Part shown: piece by piece, positions 25,914 through 34,454 of the stretch
Numbering within the stretch: the first letter of the stretch is position 1
How the letters are laid out: every line of letters begins with the position of its first letter
From: Azospirillum canadense
GTDB lineage: Bacteria; Pseudomonadota; Alphaproteobacteria; Azospirillales; Azospirillaceae
Direction of reading: 5' to 3'
DNA: 64,000 nucleotides
NCBI RefSeq assembly: GCF_025961225.1
Contig: NZ_JAOQNG010000001.1
Span: forward strand, 2,220,501-2,284,500
Notes under the pieces: model-generated
Told to the model about the DNA's origin: nothing
Database searches by the model: none
What the model saw: only the letters and a program-made list of their open reading frames with translations
Position numbers and translations under genes: made by a program

Positions 25914-27291
25914 CGTTACGACCTCCGAACAGCGGATCTCGGAACTACCGAACACCACGTCCCATTCCACACGCCGAATCTGGCGAGGGTTGGGCGCGAT
26001 TGCCATAGTGGCAGCACTGCTTCCGGGCTGCGTCAACACCAAGTACAAGACGAACGCCCCGGTCCAGAGCTATGTGGTGGCGGACGAGCCGCGCGCCGCC
26101 TCCATCGGACGCGACATCATCGCGCAGGGCGGCCGCGCCGGCGACGCCGCGGCGGCGATGGCGCTGGCCATGGCGGCCACCCTGCCCTCCCGCGTCGGTC
26201 TGGCCGGCGGCGGCGTCTGCGTGGTGTTCAACGCCGCGAAGAAGGAAAGCCGCACGCTCGACTTCCTGCCCCGCCCGGCTGGCTCCAACGGAGCAGCCGT
26301 GCCCGCCTTCCTGCGCGGTGTCTACGCGCTCCAGGCCGGCGCCGGCGTGATGCGGTGGGAGCAGGCGGCCGTCCCGGCGGAGCAGCTGGCCGGCGGCGGC
26401 GCCACGGTCAGCCGCGCGCTCGCCCAGGACCTGTCGGCCAACGCCGCGCGCCTGTCCGCCGACCCGGAGGCGCGGCGCGTCTTCCTCCCCACCGGCGTCC
26501 CGCTGGCGGAGGGCGCACCGATCGTCCAGCCTGACCTTGCCGCCAGCCTGTCCCAGGTTCGCCGCAGCAGCGTCGCCGCGCTCTACAGCGGCCCGCTGGG
26601 CGCCACGGTCGGCCCGGCGCTCGGCATCGACCAAGCCGCGTTGCGCGGTTACCAGCCGCGCTGGGGCGAGACCGCCTCGGTGCCGCTGGGCATCGTGTCC
26701 ATGCAATTCGCCCAGTTGCCGGAGCGCGAGTCGGGGTCCGCCCTGGTCGCCGCCTGGAACGCCACCGCCGACCTGCCCCCGGCCCAGCGGGCCGGCCGCG
26801 TCGCCCAGGCGCTGGGCGCCACCGGCAGCGGCACGAACGCCCCCGGCGCCGGCCTCGCGGTGATCGACCCGGAGGACAACGGCGTGGCCTGCACCTTCAC
26901 CATGGGCGCACCCTTCGGCACCGGCCGCATGGTGCCGGGCACCGGCATGCTGGCGGCCCAGGGCGTGACCCGCGCCGATTTCGGCGCGCCCGGCCTGCTG
27001 GCCAACGCCATCGTCGGCCGGACGCAGTTCGCCGGCACCGGCACGGCATCGGGCAACGACGGTCCGGCCGCCGGCCCGGCCGCACTGCTGACCGCCGCCC
27101 TGCCCGCCGCGCTGGAGAAGCAGCCCGGCGACGCCATCCAGACCGCCCGCCCGGCCTCCTCCCCCGGCCGCGCCAGCTTCGTCGCCTGCCAGACCTCGAT
27201 CGAGAGCGGCTGGAAGGAATGCCAGATCGCCGCCGACCGCAACGCGCACGCCCTCGGTTTCCTGGTCGAAACGCCGCGCGAATCGGACTAA
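25876..27291 (+). CDS. gamma-glutamyltransferase-like lipoprotein, probably non-catalytic
   Basis: The frame encodes up to 471 residues. A lipobox (VAALLPGC) follows RRIWRG, suggesting an outer- or inner-membrane lipoprotein. The body resembles gamma-glutamyltranspeptidase: GRAGDAAAAMALAMAATLP ... GLAGGGVCVVF near the N-terminus and DNGVACTFTMGAPFGTGRMVPGTGM later. The catalytic threonine position (TTHFSVVD in active enzymes) reads GAGLAVID (about residue 324), so autocleavage and transfer should be lost, and the chain is about 100 residues shorter than usual. The start is uncertain: ATG 25876 or TTG 25906, neither with a good ribosome site, both overlapping the divergent protease gene. The aminotransferase gene follows after 36 bases. 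Confidence 0.7.
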   Translation: MATTETSLLGLRTVTTSEQRISELPNTTSHSTRRIWRGLGAIAIVAALLPGCVNTKYKTNAPVQSYVVADEPRAASIGRDIIAQGGRAGDAAAAMALAMAATLPSRVGLAGGGVCVVFNAAKKESRTLDFLPRPAGSNGAAVPAFLRGVYALQAGAGVMRWEQAAVPAEQLAGGGATVSRALAQDLSANAARLSADPEARRVFLPTGVPLAEGAPIVQPDLAASLSQVRRSSVAALYSGPLGATVGPALGIDQAALRGYQPRWGETASVPLGIVSMQFAQLPERESGSALVAAWNATADLPPAQRAGRVAQALGATGSGTNAPGAGLAVIDPEDNGVACTFTMGAPFGTGRMVPGTGMLAAQGVTRADFGAPGLLANAIVGRTQFAGTGTASGNDGPAAGPAALLTAALPAALEKQPGDAIQTARPASSPGRASFVACQTSIESGWKECQIAADRNAHALGFLVETPRESD

Positions 27292-27327
27292 ACCAAGCCC
27301 ACCGGGATTCACACAGCCGACTTTGGA

Positions 27328-28485
27328 ATGATGAGCAAGCAGCCGAAAGTCTCCAAGCGGGGCGCCATCCCGCCCTTCTTCGTCATGGAAGTCATGCGCG
27401 CCGCCGCCGAACGCGAGGCCGCTGGGCTGGAGGTTCTGCACATGGAGGTCGGGCAGCCCTCCACCGGCGCGCCGAAGGGCGTGCTGGAGGCCGCCCACCG
27501 TGGGCTGGACACCGACGTGCTGGGCTACACCGGCGCGCTCGGCATTCCGGCGCTGCGCGCGGCCATCGCCCGCTGGTACCAGGACCGCTACACGGTTTCG
27601 GTGCCGGAACGTCGCGTGGTCGTAACGACCGGCTCCTCGGGCGCCTTCCAGCTGGGCTTCCTGGCCGCCTTCGATCCGGGCGACCGGGTCGCCATGGCCT
27701 CGCCCAGCTACCCCGCCTACCGCCACACGCTGACCGCCATCGGTGTCGAGCCGGTGGAGCTGCCGACCGGGCCGGAGCACCGGTTCCAGCCAACCATTGC
27801 GCTGCTGGAACAACTCGACAAGCCCATCCAGGGCCTGATCGTGGCGAGCCCCGCCAACCCCACCGGAACGATGCTGAGCCGGGATGAGCTGACGGAAATC
27901 GCCGCCTGGTGCGACGCCCACGGCGTGCGCCTCGTGTCGGACGAGATCTACCACGGCCTGACCTACGGGCCGGAGGCCGTCACCGCCGCGGAGGTCAGCG
28001 AGACCGCGCTGGTGGTGAACAGCTTCTCCAAATACTTCTCGATGACCGGCTGGCGGCTCGGCTGGATGATCGTGCCGGACGATCTGCTGCGCTCGGTCGA
28101 ATGCCTGGCGCAGAACCTGTTCATCTCCGCCCCCAGCCTGTCGCAGGCCGCGGCCGTCGCCGCCTTCGACTGCGCCCCGGAGCTGGACGGCCACGTCGCC
28201 CGCTACGCCCGCAACCGCCAAATCCTGCTGGAGGAGCTGCCCAAGGCCGGCTTCGACAAGCTGGCGCCGGCGGACGGGGCCTTCTACGTCTACGCCGATG
28301 TGTCGGCCATGACCGACGACAGCGAGGCCTTCTGCAAGCGCATCCTGGCGGAAACGGGCATCGCCTGCACGCCCGGCATCGACTTCGACCCGGCGCGCGG
28401 CCGCCATTTCGTCCGCTTCAGCTTCGCCGGATCGGAAGCGACCATCGCCGAAGCCGCCCGCCGGCTGATTGCCTGGAAGAAGTAA
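27328..28485 (+). CDS. PLP-dependent class I/II aminotransferase
   Basis: A 385-residue fold-type I enzyme. The Schiff-base lysine is K235 in NSFSKYFSMTGWRLGW; other landmarks are YTGALGIPALRAAIARWY, SPANPTGTMLS and the C-terminal arginine in GRHFVRFSFA. The alignment pattern is that of aspartate/aromatic aminotransferases of subgroup I-gamma, but the amino donor cannot be named. Two adjacent ATG codons (27328 and 27331) are possible starts. It follows the GGT-like gene by 36 bases and ends at a bidirectional terminator shared with gshA. Confidence 0.88.
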   Translation: MMSKQPKVSKRGAIPPFFVMEVMRAAAEREAAGLEVLHMEVGQPSTGAPKGVLEAAHRGLDTDVLGYTGALGIPALRAAIARWYQDRYTVSVPERRVVVTTGSSGAFQLGFLAAFDPGDRVAMASPSYPAYRHTLTAIGVEPVELPTGPEHRFQPTIALLEQLDKPIQGLIVASPANPTGTMLSRDELTEIAAWCDAHGVRLVSDEIYHGLTYGPEAVTAAEVSETALVVNSFSKYFSMTGWRLGWMIVPDDLLRSVECLAQNLFISAPSLSQAAAVAAFDCAPELDGHVARYARNRQILLEELPKAGFDKLAPADGAFYVYADVSAMTDDSEAFCKRILAETGIACTPGIDFDPARGRHFVRFSFAGSEATIAEAARRLIAWKK

Positions 28486-28496
28486 GTCGCTCCAAA

Positions 28497-28539
28497 GAAA
28501 AAGCCCCTCTCCCGGCCGTACCGGGAGAGGGGCTTTTTC
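28497..28539. terminator. bidirectional terminator, aminotransferase / gshA
   Basis: A perfect 19-bp stem, GAAAAAGCCCCTCTCCCGG (28497-28515) with its complement at 28521-28539, and a five-base loop. The A/T ends give T-runs in both directions, serving the two convergent genes. Confidence 0.92.
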
Positions 28540-28549
28540 TTTTCGACGA

Positions 28550-29914
28550 TCAGTACGCGTATTCTTTGAACACCAGATCGACGCTGCCGCCCCAGGGGCC
28601 GTTGAACTTCGCCAGAAGCTCGTCGGCCGGGGTTTCGCCGCTCTCGGCGATGCTGACCAGCGTATCGAGGAAGTGGCTTTCGTCGTCGCCCCAGTTGTCG
28701 TTGCGGGCGCGGCGGACGAGACCGTCGCGCGCGATCGCAAGCACCTCCAGCGCGACCTCGCGCACCGTCCGGTCCCGGAAGGTCGTCCGCAGCGCGTGGC
28801 GCGGCACGTTGGCGCGCAGGTGGGCGCGTTCCTCCGTCGTCCAGTCCTTGACCAGATCCCAGGCGGCGTCGAGCGCCTGGGTGTCGTACAGCAGGCCGAC
28901 CCACAGCGCCGGCAGGGCGCACAGGCGCCGCCAGGGGCCGCCGTCGGCGCCGCGCATCTCCAGGTACTTCTTCAGGCGCACCTCGGGGAAGGAGGTGGTC
29001 ATGTGGTCGGCCCAGTCGGTGATCAGCGGGGTTTCGCCCGGCAGCACCGGCAGCTTGCCGTCCATGAAGTTGCGGAAGGACAGGCCCGACGCGTCGATGT
29101 ACGCGCCGTCGCGGTAGACGAAGTACATCGGCACATCGAGCAGATAGTCGACGTAGCGCTCGAACCCGAAGCCGTCCTCGAACACGAAGGGCAGGTCGCC
29201 GGTGCGGTCGGGGTCGGTGTCGGTCCAGATGTGGCTGCGGAAGGACTGGAAGCCGTTCGGCTTGCCCTCCGTGAAGGGGGAGTTGGCGAACAGCGCCGTC
29301 GCGATGGGCTGCAGCGCCAGGCTGACCCGGAACTTCTTCACCATGTCGGCTTCCGACGCGAAGTCCAGGTTCACCTGCACGGTGCAGGTCCGCGTCATCA
29401 TGTCGAGGCCGAGGCTGCCGCGCTTGGGCATGTAGTCGCCCATGATCTTGTAGCGGCCCTTGGGCATCCACGGGATCTCGTCGCGGCGCCACTTGGGCTG
29501 GAAGCCCAGGCCCATCATGGCGATGCCCAGCTCGCCGCCGACCTCCTTCACCTGGCGCAGGTGGCGGTGCACCTCCGCACAGGTCTGGTGCAGCGTCTCC
29601 AGCGGCGCGCCGGACAACTCCACCTGCCCGCCGGGCTCCAGGGTGATGTTGGCCATGCCCTGGGTCAGGGCGATGATGTTGCCGTTCTCCTCCACCGCGT
29701 CCCAGTCGAAGCGTTGGAGACGCTTCAGCAGCTCGCCGATGCCGTCCGGCCCATCGTAAGGCAGCGGGCGGTTGTCAGAGACGCGGTAGGCGAATTTCTC
29801 GTGCTCAGTCCCGATGCGCCAGTCCTGGGCCGGCTTCGAGCCGGACTCCATATACGCCACCAATTGGCGGCGGTCGGTGATCGGTTCACCACGCGTCTTC
29901 GGAGGTGCGGACAT
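28550..29914 (-). CDS. gshA: glutamate-cysteine ligase (plant/alphaproteobacterial type)
   Basis: A 454-residue enzyme that joins glutamate and cysteine in the first step of glutathione synthesis. It belongs to the GCS2 family shared by alphaproteobacteria and plants. Recognisable stretches are [10 protein letters not shown] (about 33-42), [27 protein letters not shown] (about 76-102), [13 protein letters not shown] and [24 protein letters not shown]. Length matches the family. It starts 21 bases after rsmE, a common alphaproteobacterial neighbourhood, and they are likely cotranscribed. Confidence 0.92.
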   Translation of the reverse strand: MSAPPKTRGEPITDRRQLVAYMESGSKPAQDWRIGTEHEKFAYRVSDNRPLPYDGPDGIGELLKRLQRFDWDAVEENGNIIALTQGMANITLEPGGQVELSGAPLETLHQTCAEVHRHLRQVKEVGGELGIAMMGLGFQPKWRRDEIPWMPKGRYKIMGDYMPKRGSLGLDMMTRTCTVQVNLDFASEADMVKKFRVSLALQPIATALFANSPFTEGKPNGFQSFRSHIWTDTDPDRTGDLPFVFEDGFGFERYVDYLLDVPMYFVYRDGAYIDASGLSFRNFMDGKLPVLPGETPLITDWADHMTTSFPEVRLKKYLEMRGADGGPWRRLCALPALWVGLLYDTQALDAAWDLVKDWTTEERAHLRANVPRHALRTTFRDRTVREVALEVLAIARDGLVRRARNDNWGDDESHFLDTLVSIAESGETPADELLAKFNGPWGGSVDLVFKEYAY

Positions 29915-29935
29915 GAATGCTCCCGCTATCGAAAA

Positions 29936-30733
29936 TCAAACGGCCGGGCCGGCCGGATCGGCCGGAGACCGGAATGGCGGACGTGTGTCGCCGCCCTCGG
30001 CCGTCCAGTCCCCCGAAAGGGCCTGCCAGCAGGCGAGCGCGGCCACCACCGCCGTGTCGGCCCGAAGGATGCGGGGCCCCAGGCCGACCGGGACAACAGA
30101 GGGTAGTTTACAAATTTCGTCAAGTTCCGACTGTGCAAAGCCGCCCTCCGGTCCGATCAGGAACGCCGCGGGGCCGCGGCCCGTTTCGCGCACCGCGTCG
30201 GCGATCGGGCGTACGTTTCCGGCTTCCGCGCACAGGTACAGCGTACGCCCTTCCGGCCAGCCGGCCAGCGCCTTCTCCAGCGGCACGGGGTCCGACAGCT
30301 CCGGCACGGTCAGCCGCTCCGACTGCTCGGCGGCTTCGATGGCGTTGGCGCGCAGTCGGTCGGTGTTGACGCGATTTGGATCGGTGCGCCGGGTGAAGAC
30401 CGGCCACAGCCGCGACACGCCCATTTCCGTCGCCTTTTCGGCCACGAAATCGATGCGGCCGCGCTTGATCGGCGCAAAGAGCAGCCAGAGATCCGGCCCA
30501 TCGGCCTGCACGCGCCGCTGCGCCGTGACGGTCAGCGAGCACCAGCCCTTGCCGAACCCGTCGATCTCCGCCAGCCATTCCCCGTCCTTCCCGTTGAAGA
30601 CGGCCACCGCGTCGCCCTTGTCGAGCCGCAGCACGTGGCGCAGGAAGTGCGCGCGTTCATGATCGAGCCCCACCGCTTGGCCCTCGGCCAGGGGACTGTC
30701 CACGTACAGGCGCGTTTTCGGCTGGTCCGACAT
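29936..30733 (-). CDS. rsmE: 16S rRNA (uracil-1498-N3)-methyltransferase
   Basis: A 265-residue SPOUT-class methyltransferase that methylates U1498 of 16S rRNA. An N-terminal PUA-like part (residues 1-75, HFLRHVLRLDKGDAVAVFNG) is followed by the knotted domain with KATEMGVSRLWPVFT, LIGPEGGFAQSELDEI and LGPRILRADTAVVAAL, which form the S-adenosylmethionine pocket. The start follows GGGGAGATGAACACTG. It is divergent from ubiA and upstream of gshA. The C-terminal tail (after about residue 240) is Pro/Gly-rich and not part of the family core. Confidence 0.93.
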   Translation of the reverse strand: MSDQPKTRLYVDSPLAEGQAVGLDHERAHFLRHVLRLDKGDAVAVFNGKDGEWLAEIDGFGKGWCSLTVTAQRRVQADGPDLWLLFAPIKRGRIDFVAEKATEMGVSRLWPVFTRRTDPNRVNTDRLRANAIEAAEQSERLTVPELSDPVPLEKALAGWPEGRTLYLCAEAGNVRPIADAVRETGRGPAAFLIGPEGGFAQSELDEICKLPSVVPVGLGPRILRADTAVVAALACWQALSGDWTAEGGDTRPPFRSPADPAGPAV

Positions 30734-30919
30734 CAGTGTTCATCTCCCCACATCGCGCCCGACTATAGCGGCAACAGCCGATGGACTGCGAGCGTTCGGG
30801 CCCGCCTTTTCACTGGTCCTTTCAGCGGCCCATTGGGGGGGCAGCCCGGCCTTGCGGCGGCCGGAGTCGGCCGTTACCCTGCCCCCGCCCCCAAACCCCG
30901 CCCGACGCGCGAGTTCGCC

Positions 30920-31852
30920 ATGACCACCCCCGCCTCCCCTGCCCCCGCTCCCGGAGAGTTCACGGACATCCGGGCCGGCGACTGGATCGACCGTTACGCC
31001 CCCGCGCCGATCCGTCCCTACCTGCGGCTGGCGCGGCTCGATCGGCCGATCGGGACGTGGCTTCTCCTGTTTCCGGGCTGGTGGAGCATAGCGCTGGCCG
31101 GGGCCGGGCCGCTGCCGGACTTGTGGATGATGGCGTTGTTCGGGATCGGGGCCGTGGTCATGCGCGGGGCCGGCTGCACGGTGAACGACATCCTCGACCG
31201 CGATTTCGACGCGATGGTCGAGCGCACGCGGACGCGGCCGATTCCCTCCGGCCAAGTGTCGGTGAAACAGGCGCTGGCCTTTCTGGCCTTCCAACTGCTG
31301 ATCGGGCTGGCGATCCTGGCGCAGTTCAACGGGGTCACCATCGGGCTGGGCGTGCTGTCCCTGCTTCTGGTCTTCACCTACCCGCTGATGAAGCGCATCA
31401 CCTGGTGGCCGCAGGCCTTCCTGGGGCTGACCTTCAACTGGGGCGCGCTGATGGGCTGGACGGCCGTGCGCGGCGAACTGGAGTGGCCGGCGCTGGCGCT
31501 CTACGCCGCGGGGATCGTCTGGACGCTGGGCTACGACACCATCTACGCCCACCAGGACAAGGAGGACGACGCCCGCATCGGCGTGAAGTCCACCGCCCTG
31601 CGGCTGGGCGACCGGAGCAAGATCTGGATTTACGGCTTCTACACGCTGACCTTTGTGGGGATCGGCATCGCCGGGCGGCTGGCCGGGCTGGGCGGCCTGT
31701 ATCTGCCGCTGCTGTCGCTGGCGGCTTTGCAGCTGTCCTGGCAGGTGGCGACCTGGAACCCCGACGACCAGACCGACTGCCTGACCAAGTTCAAGTCCAA
31801 CCGCTGGTTCGGCTGGCTGGTCCTGGGCGCGATCCTGGCGGGGAAGGTGTAA
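30920..31852 (+). CDS. ubiA: 4-hydroxybenzoate polyprenyltransferase
   Basis: A 310-residue integral membrane prenyltransferase that attaches the isoprenoid tail to 4-hydroxybenzoate in ubiquinone synthesis. The two aspartate-rich motifs are NDILDRDFDAMVERT (about 90-104) and DKEDDARIGVKST (about 213-225), with eight to nine hydrophobic helices. ATG 30920 was chosen because upstream sequence is unlike the family, although the frame is open further. ubiD, which acts later in the same pathway, lies 2.6 kb downstream on the same strand but is not in the same operon. Confidence 0.93.
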   Translation: MTTPASPAPAPGEFTDIRAGDWIDRYAPAPIRPYLRLARLDRPIGTWLLLFPGWWSIALAGAGPLPDLWMMALFGIGAVVMRGAGCTVNDILDRDFDAMVERTRTRPIPSGQVSVKQALAFLAFQLLIGLAILAQFNGVTIGLGVLSLLLVFTYPLMKRITWWPQAFLGLTFNWGALMGWTAVRGELEWPALALYAAGIVWTLGYDTIYAHQDKEDDARIGVKSTALRLGDRSKIWIYGFYTLTFVGIGIAGRLAGLGGLYLPLLSLAALQLSWQVATWNPDDQTDCLTKFKSNRWFGWLVLGAILAGKV

Positions 31853-31860
31853 GGGGAAGC

Positions 31861-31945
31861 GTAGGTTGGGTGGAGGCGCAGCCGAAACCCAACATTGTCA
31901 GCACGGCAGGGTGTGTTGGGTTGCGCTTCGCTCCACCCAACCTAC
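31861..31945. repeat. GTAGGTTGGGTGGAG inverted repeat
   Basis: Left arm GTAGGTTGGGTGGAGGCGCA (31861-31880) and the matching right arm ending CTCCACCCAACCTAC (31945) bracket a 40-base interior that also contains CCAACAT/TGTTGGG. It lies between the convergent ubiA and CHAP-domain genes. A half copy is at 7236-7270. Confidence 0.82.
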
Positions 31946-31959
31946 ACGCCGAGGTGCTG

Positions 31960-32781
31960 TTACTCCGCCGCCAGCTCGGCGACGGCGCTGGAGCCGGGCT
32001 TGCGGCCGGGCATCAGGGTGCGCAGACCATCCACGGAAGCGACCTCGCCCTTCGCCAGCGCGGGGCCGGCCGGCTTGCGGCGCGGCAGCACGGAAACCAC
32101 GGTGTCCTCGTCCTTGGCCGCGTTGCTCTTCGCGTCGGCGGTGGGGAGGGACGCCATCAGAACCTGCGGCTTGCGGCCCGGAACGCCGACGGTGCGGCCC
32201 TTCAGCGAGGCTTCTTGCAGACGCAGCCCGGCGGAGGCCGGCTTGCCGCGGCCGTGCGGGGAGACGGTGAAGCCGGTGTCAATGCCCGAGTCGTTGGTGT
32301 CCAGAGTGCGGCCGCGCGGGTGATCGCCTTCCGGCAGGATGAAGCCGTAGGTGGTGTAGACACGCAGGCCCAGCTGGTCCGACGGCTCATGCCAGACGCG
32401 GACGGCCGACCAGTCGTTGCGGGCCGACACGTCCACCACGCGCATGTTTCGGCGCAGGCCGTTGTTGTCCAGCCAGGAATGGTCGACCTCGATGGTGCGG
32501 CGGTCGACGATGTGGCTGACCAAGGAGACGTGACCGCGGCTCAGCCGGCCGGAGCGCTTGAAGACGAGGACCGACCCAAGCGCCGGGTGCTTGTCGCGGT
32601 CGTACTGGCCGGCGGCGTGGTTCCACCAAGTCCAGGCGTCGCCCTGGATCGTGAAGTCGGAGATGGCGCGGACGGTGCGGACGCAGTCGCCCACTTGGGC
32701 GTAGGCCTTCGATATGGCGGTGGGGCTAAGCGCGATGAGTGCCGCGAACGAAACGCAGATCGCTAGTCCCCTCGACCGCAT
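31960..32781 (-). CDS. secreted CHAP-domain protein
   Basis: A 273-residue exported protein. A signal peptide (SFAALIALSPTAISKAYAQ) precedes a CHAP-like amidohydrolase/peptidase domain: catalytic Cys in GDCVRTVRAISDF (about residue 33) and His in SRGHVSLVSHI (about 84). CHAP domains hydrolyse peptidoglycan cross-links or peptides. The C-terminal half is low-complexity and repeats an R-K-P motif three times (VPGRKPQ, LPRRKPAG, MPGRKPGS), of unknown purpose, perhaps wall binding. It is divergent from the methyltransferase gene at 32921. Confidence 0.75.
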   Translation of the reverse strand: MRSRGLAICVSFAALIALSPTAISKAYAQVGDCVRTVRAISDFTIQGDAWTWWNHAAGQYDRDKHPALGSVLVFKRSGRLSRGHVSLVSHIVDRRTIEVDHSWLDNNGLRRNMRVVDVSARNDWSAVRVWHEPSDQLGLRVYTTYGFILPEGDHPRGRTLDTNDSGIDTGFTVSPHGRGKPASAGLRLQEASLKGRTVGVPGRKPQVLMASLPTADAKSNAAKDEDTVVSVLPRRKPAGPALAKGEVASVDGLRTLMPGRKPGSSAVAELAAE

Positions 32782-32920
32782 GTCGACCCCATGCCTTTGT
32801 TTTGTCTCTTTCGATTGGGTAACACGGGCCGGCTGGCGAGTCTACTCCGTTTGAATTATGTAACCAAAACGGGCTGTGGACAGACCAACCATGCGCCCCT
32901 CGCACAGCCGGGAATCCAAT

Positions 32921-33580
32921 ATGACCACGCTTTCTCCGAACGACTTCGTCCGGACCAACACAACCGTCGCGACGACTCCGCTGTTGCCGGAAATCCGCCT
33001 GCATCTGGCGACCGAAGTCACCCCGTTGTGGGAAGCGACGGAAGAGTCCTTGCGCGAATCCAACGTGCCGCCGCCCTATTGGGCCTTCGCCTGGCCGGGC
33101 GGGCAGGCCGTGGCGCGCCTCGTGCTCGACCGGCCGGATCTGGTCGCCGGCAAGTCGGTGCTGGACTTCGCCGCCGGCACCGGGCTGGTGGGCATCGCCG
33201 CCATGAAGGCCGGTGCGACGCGGGTGCAGTCCTGCGACATCGACCGCTTCGCGCTGGCCGCCATCGCAGTCAACGCCGAGTTGAACGGGGTGGAGGTGAA
33301 GGCCGTCAGCGCCGACCTCGTCGGCCGCGACCTGCCGGGGATCGACGTCGTCCTGGCCGGCGACGTCTGCTACGAAAAGCCCATGGCGGATCGGGTCACG
33401 GCTTGGCTGCGGGGGATTGCCGCGACGGGCACGCTGGTCCTGCTGGGCGACCCCGGCCGCGCCTACGTCCCGACCAGCGGCATCGAGCGCATCGGCCGCT
33501 ACACCGTGCCGACCTCGCTGGAGCTGGAGGACCGGGAGACGCGCGACACCACCATCTGGCGCCTGCTGCCGGAGGGCTGA
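32921..33580 (+). CDS. ETF-beta-type protein lysine methyltransferase (METTL20-like)
   Basis: A 219-residue class I S-adenosylmethionine methyltransferase. It matches the electron-transfer-flavoprotein beta-subunit lysine methyltransferase family along its length: PPYWAFAWPGGQAVAR, KSVLDFAAGTGLVGIAA (motif I), CDIDRFALAAIAVNAELN, GDVCYEK (the D-x-x-Y motif), LLGDPGRAYVPTSGI and DTTIWRL. Bacterial members methylate ETF-beta, tuning electron transfer from dehydrogenases. The start was set at 32921 after GGGAATCCAAT; an ATG ten codons upstream is possible. The next gene begins two bases after its stop. Assignment to this particular subfamily is by motif recall, not alignment. Confidence 0.75.
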   Translation: MTTLSPNDFVRTNTTVATTPLLPEIRLHLATEVTPLWEATEESLRESNVPPPYWAFAWPGGQAVARLVLDRPDLVAGKSVLDFAAGTGLVGIAAMKAGATRVQSCDIDRFALAAIAVNAELNGVEVKAVSADLVGRDLPGIDVVLAGDVCYEKPMADRVTAWLRGIAATGTLVLLGDPGRAYVPTSGIERIGRYTVPTSLELEDRETRDTTIWRLLPEG

Positions 33581-33582
33581 TC

Positions 33583-34392
33583 ATGGCCGTGGACACCGCC
33601 GCCAAGCCCCGCAAGGGCGCCACCAGGATGGCCGACATCCCGCCCGACGTGCTGGTTGACCTGAGCGCCGGCCGGCGCGAGACGGCAACCCTCGCCGAAG
33701 GGTTGGCCATCGATTTCGCGACGCTTCTGGCGGCAGCGGTGCCGGAAACCTCGGGAGACGTCCGGTTCGACGCGAAGGATGGTGTCACAAGGCGGATGGC
33801 GCAGGCCGCGGGCGCGGCCCTGGCAGCCGTCGGACCGGGCGCCATCGAACGGTTGGCGCTCCACCCGTCGGACACGGTGCGCGGCTGGGCCTCCTACGCG
33901 CTGGCCGTCCTGCCTGGCCTGCCCCTTCCCGAGCGGCTGGAGCGAATCCGCCCGCTTGCCGACGACCCCCATTTCGGCGTGCGCGAATGGGCGTGGCTGG
34001 CGATCCGCCCCCACATCGCGGATCGGATCGACGACGCCCTGGCATTGCTCGCCCCCTGGACGACCGCCGGCTCCGAACGGCTGCGCCGCTTCGCCAGCGA
34101 GGCCACCCGCCCGCGCGGCGTTTGGTGCACGCACATCGCCCTGCTGAAGGACGAACCGTGGCTCGGTTTGCCGATCCTCGATCCGTTGCGGGCGGACGGC
34201 GCTCGCTACGTTCAGGACTCCGTTGCGAACTGGCTGAACGACGCCGCGAAATCCCGGCCGGACTGGGTACGCGAGGTCTGCGCGCGGTGGGAGGCCGAAA
34301 GCCCGACCCCTGCGACGGGCTACATCGTCCGCCGGGCGCTGCGCTCCATCAAGCCGGGAAAGACAGGCAAGCCGGGAAAGACAGGCCCTTGA
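33583..34392 (+). CDS. HEAT-repeat DNA alkylation repair-like protein
   Basis: A 269-residue all-helical protein resembling the AlkC/AlkD group of DNA glycosylases. Repeats such as VRGWASYALAVLP, DPHFGVREWAWLAIRP and the later YVQDSVANWLNDAAKSRPDWVREV ... IVRRALRSI follow the AlkC pattern. AlkD-type enzymes excise bulky or cationic alkylated bases using the HEAT scaffold. The C-terminus ends in a lysine/glycine tail with a duplicated KPGKTG unit. It starts two bases after the methyltransferase stop, so the two are almost certainly cotranscribed. Activity is unproven; it could be a non-enzymatic HEAT protein. Confidence 0.7.
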   Translation: MAVDTAAKPRKGATRMADIPPDVLVDLSAGRRETATLAEGLAIDFATLLAAAVPETSGDVRFDAKDGVTRRMAQAAGAALAAVGPGAIERLALHPSDTVRGWASYALAVLPGLPLPERLERIRPLADDPHFGVREWAWLAIRPHIADRIDDALALLAPWTTAGSERLRRFASEATRPRGVWCTHIALLKDEPWLGLPILDPLRADGARYVQDSVANWLNDAAKSRPDWVREVCARWEAESPTPATGYIVRRALRSIKPGKTGKPGKTGP

Positions 34393-34454
34393 CGCGGCGC
34401 GATCCGCATCGATGCTTAGGCGCCCCGCCCCATTCCAGTTGAGACAGATCCTCC

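Noticed and set aside
25945..28740. 931-codon minus-strand frame opposite the GGT-like and aminotransferase genes
   Set aside because: Covers two recognisable genes on the other strand and runs through a bidirectional terminator; translation is low complexity.
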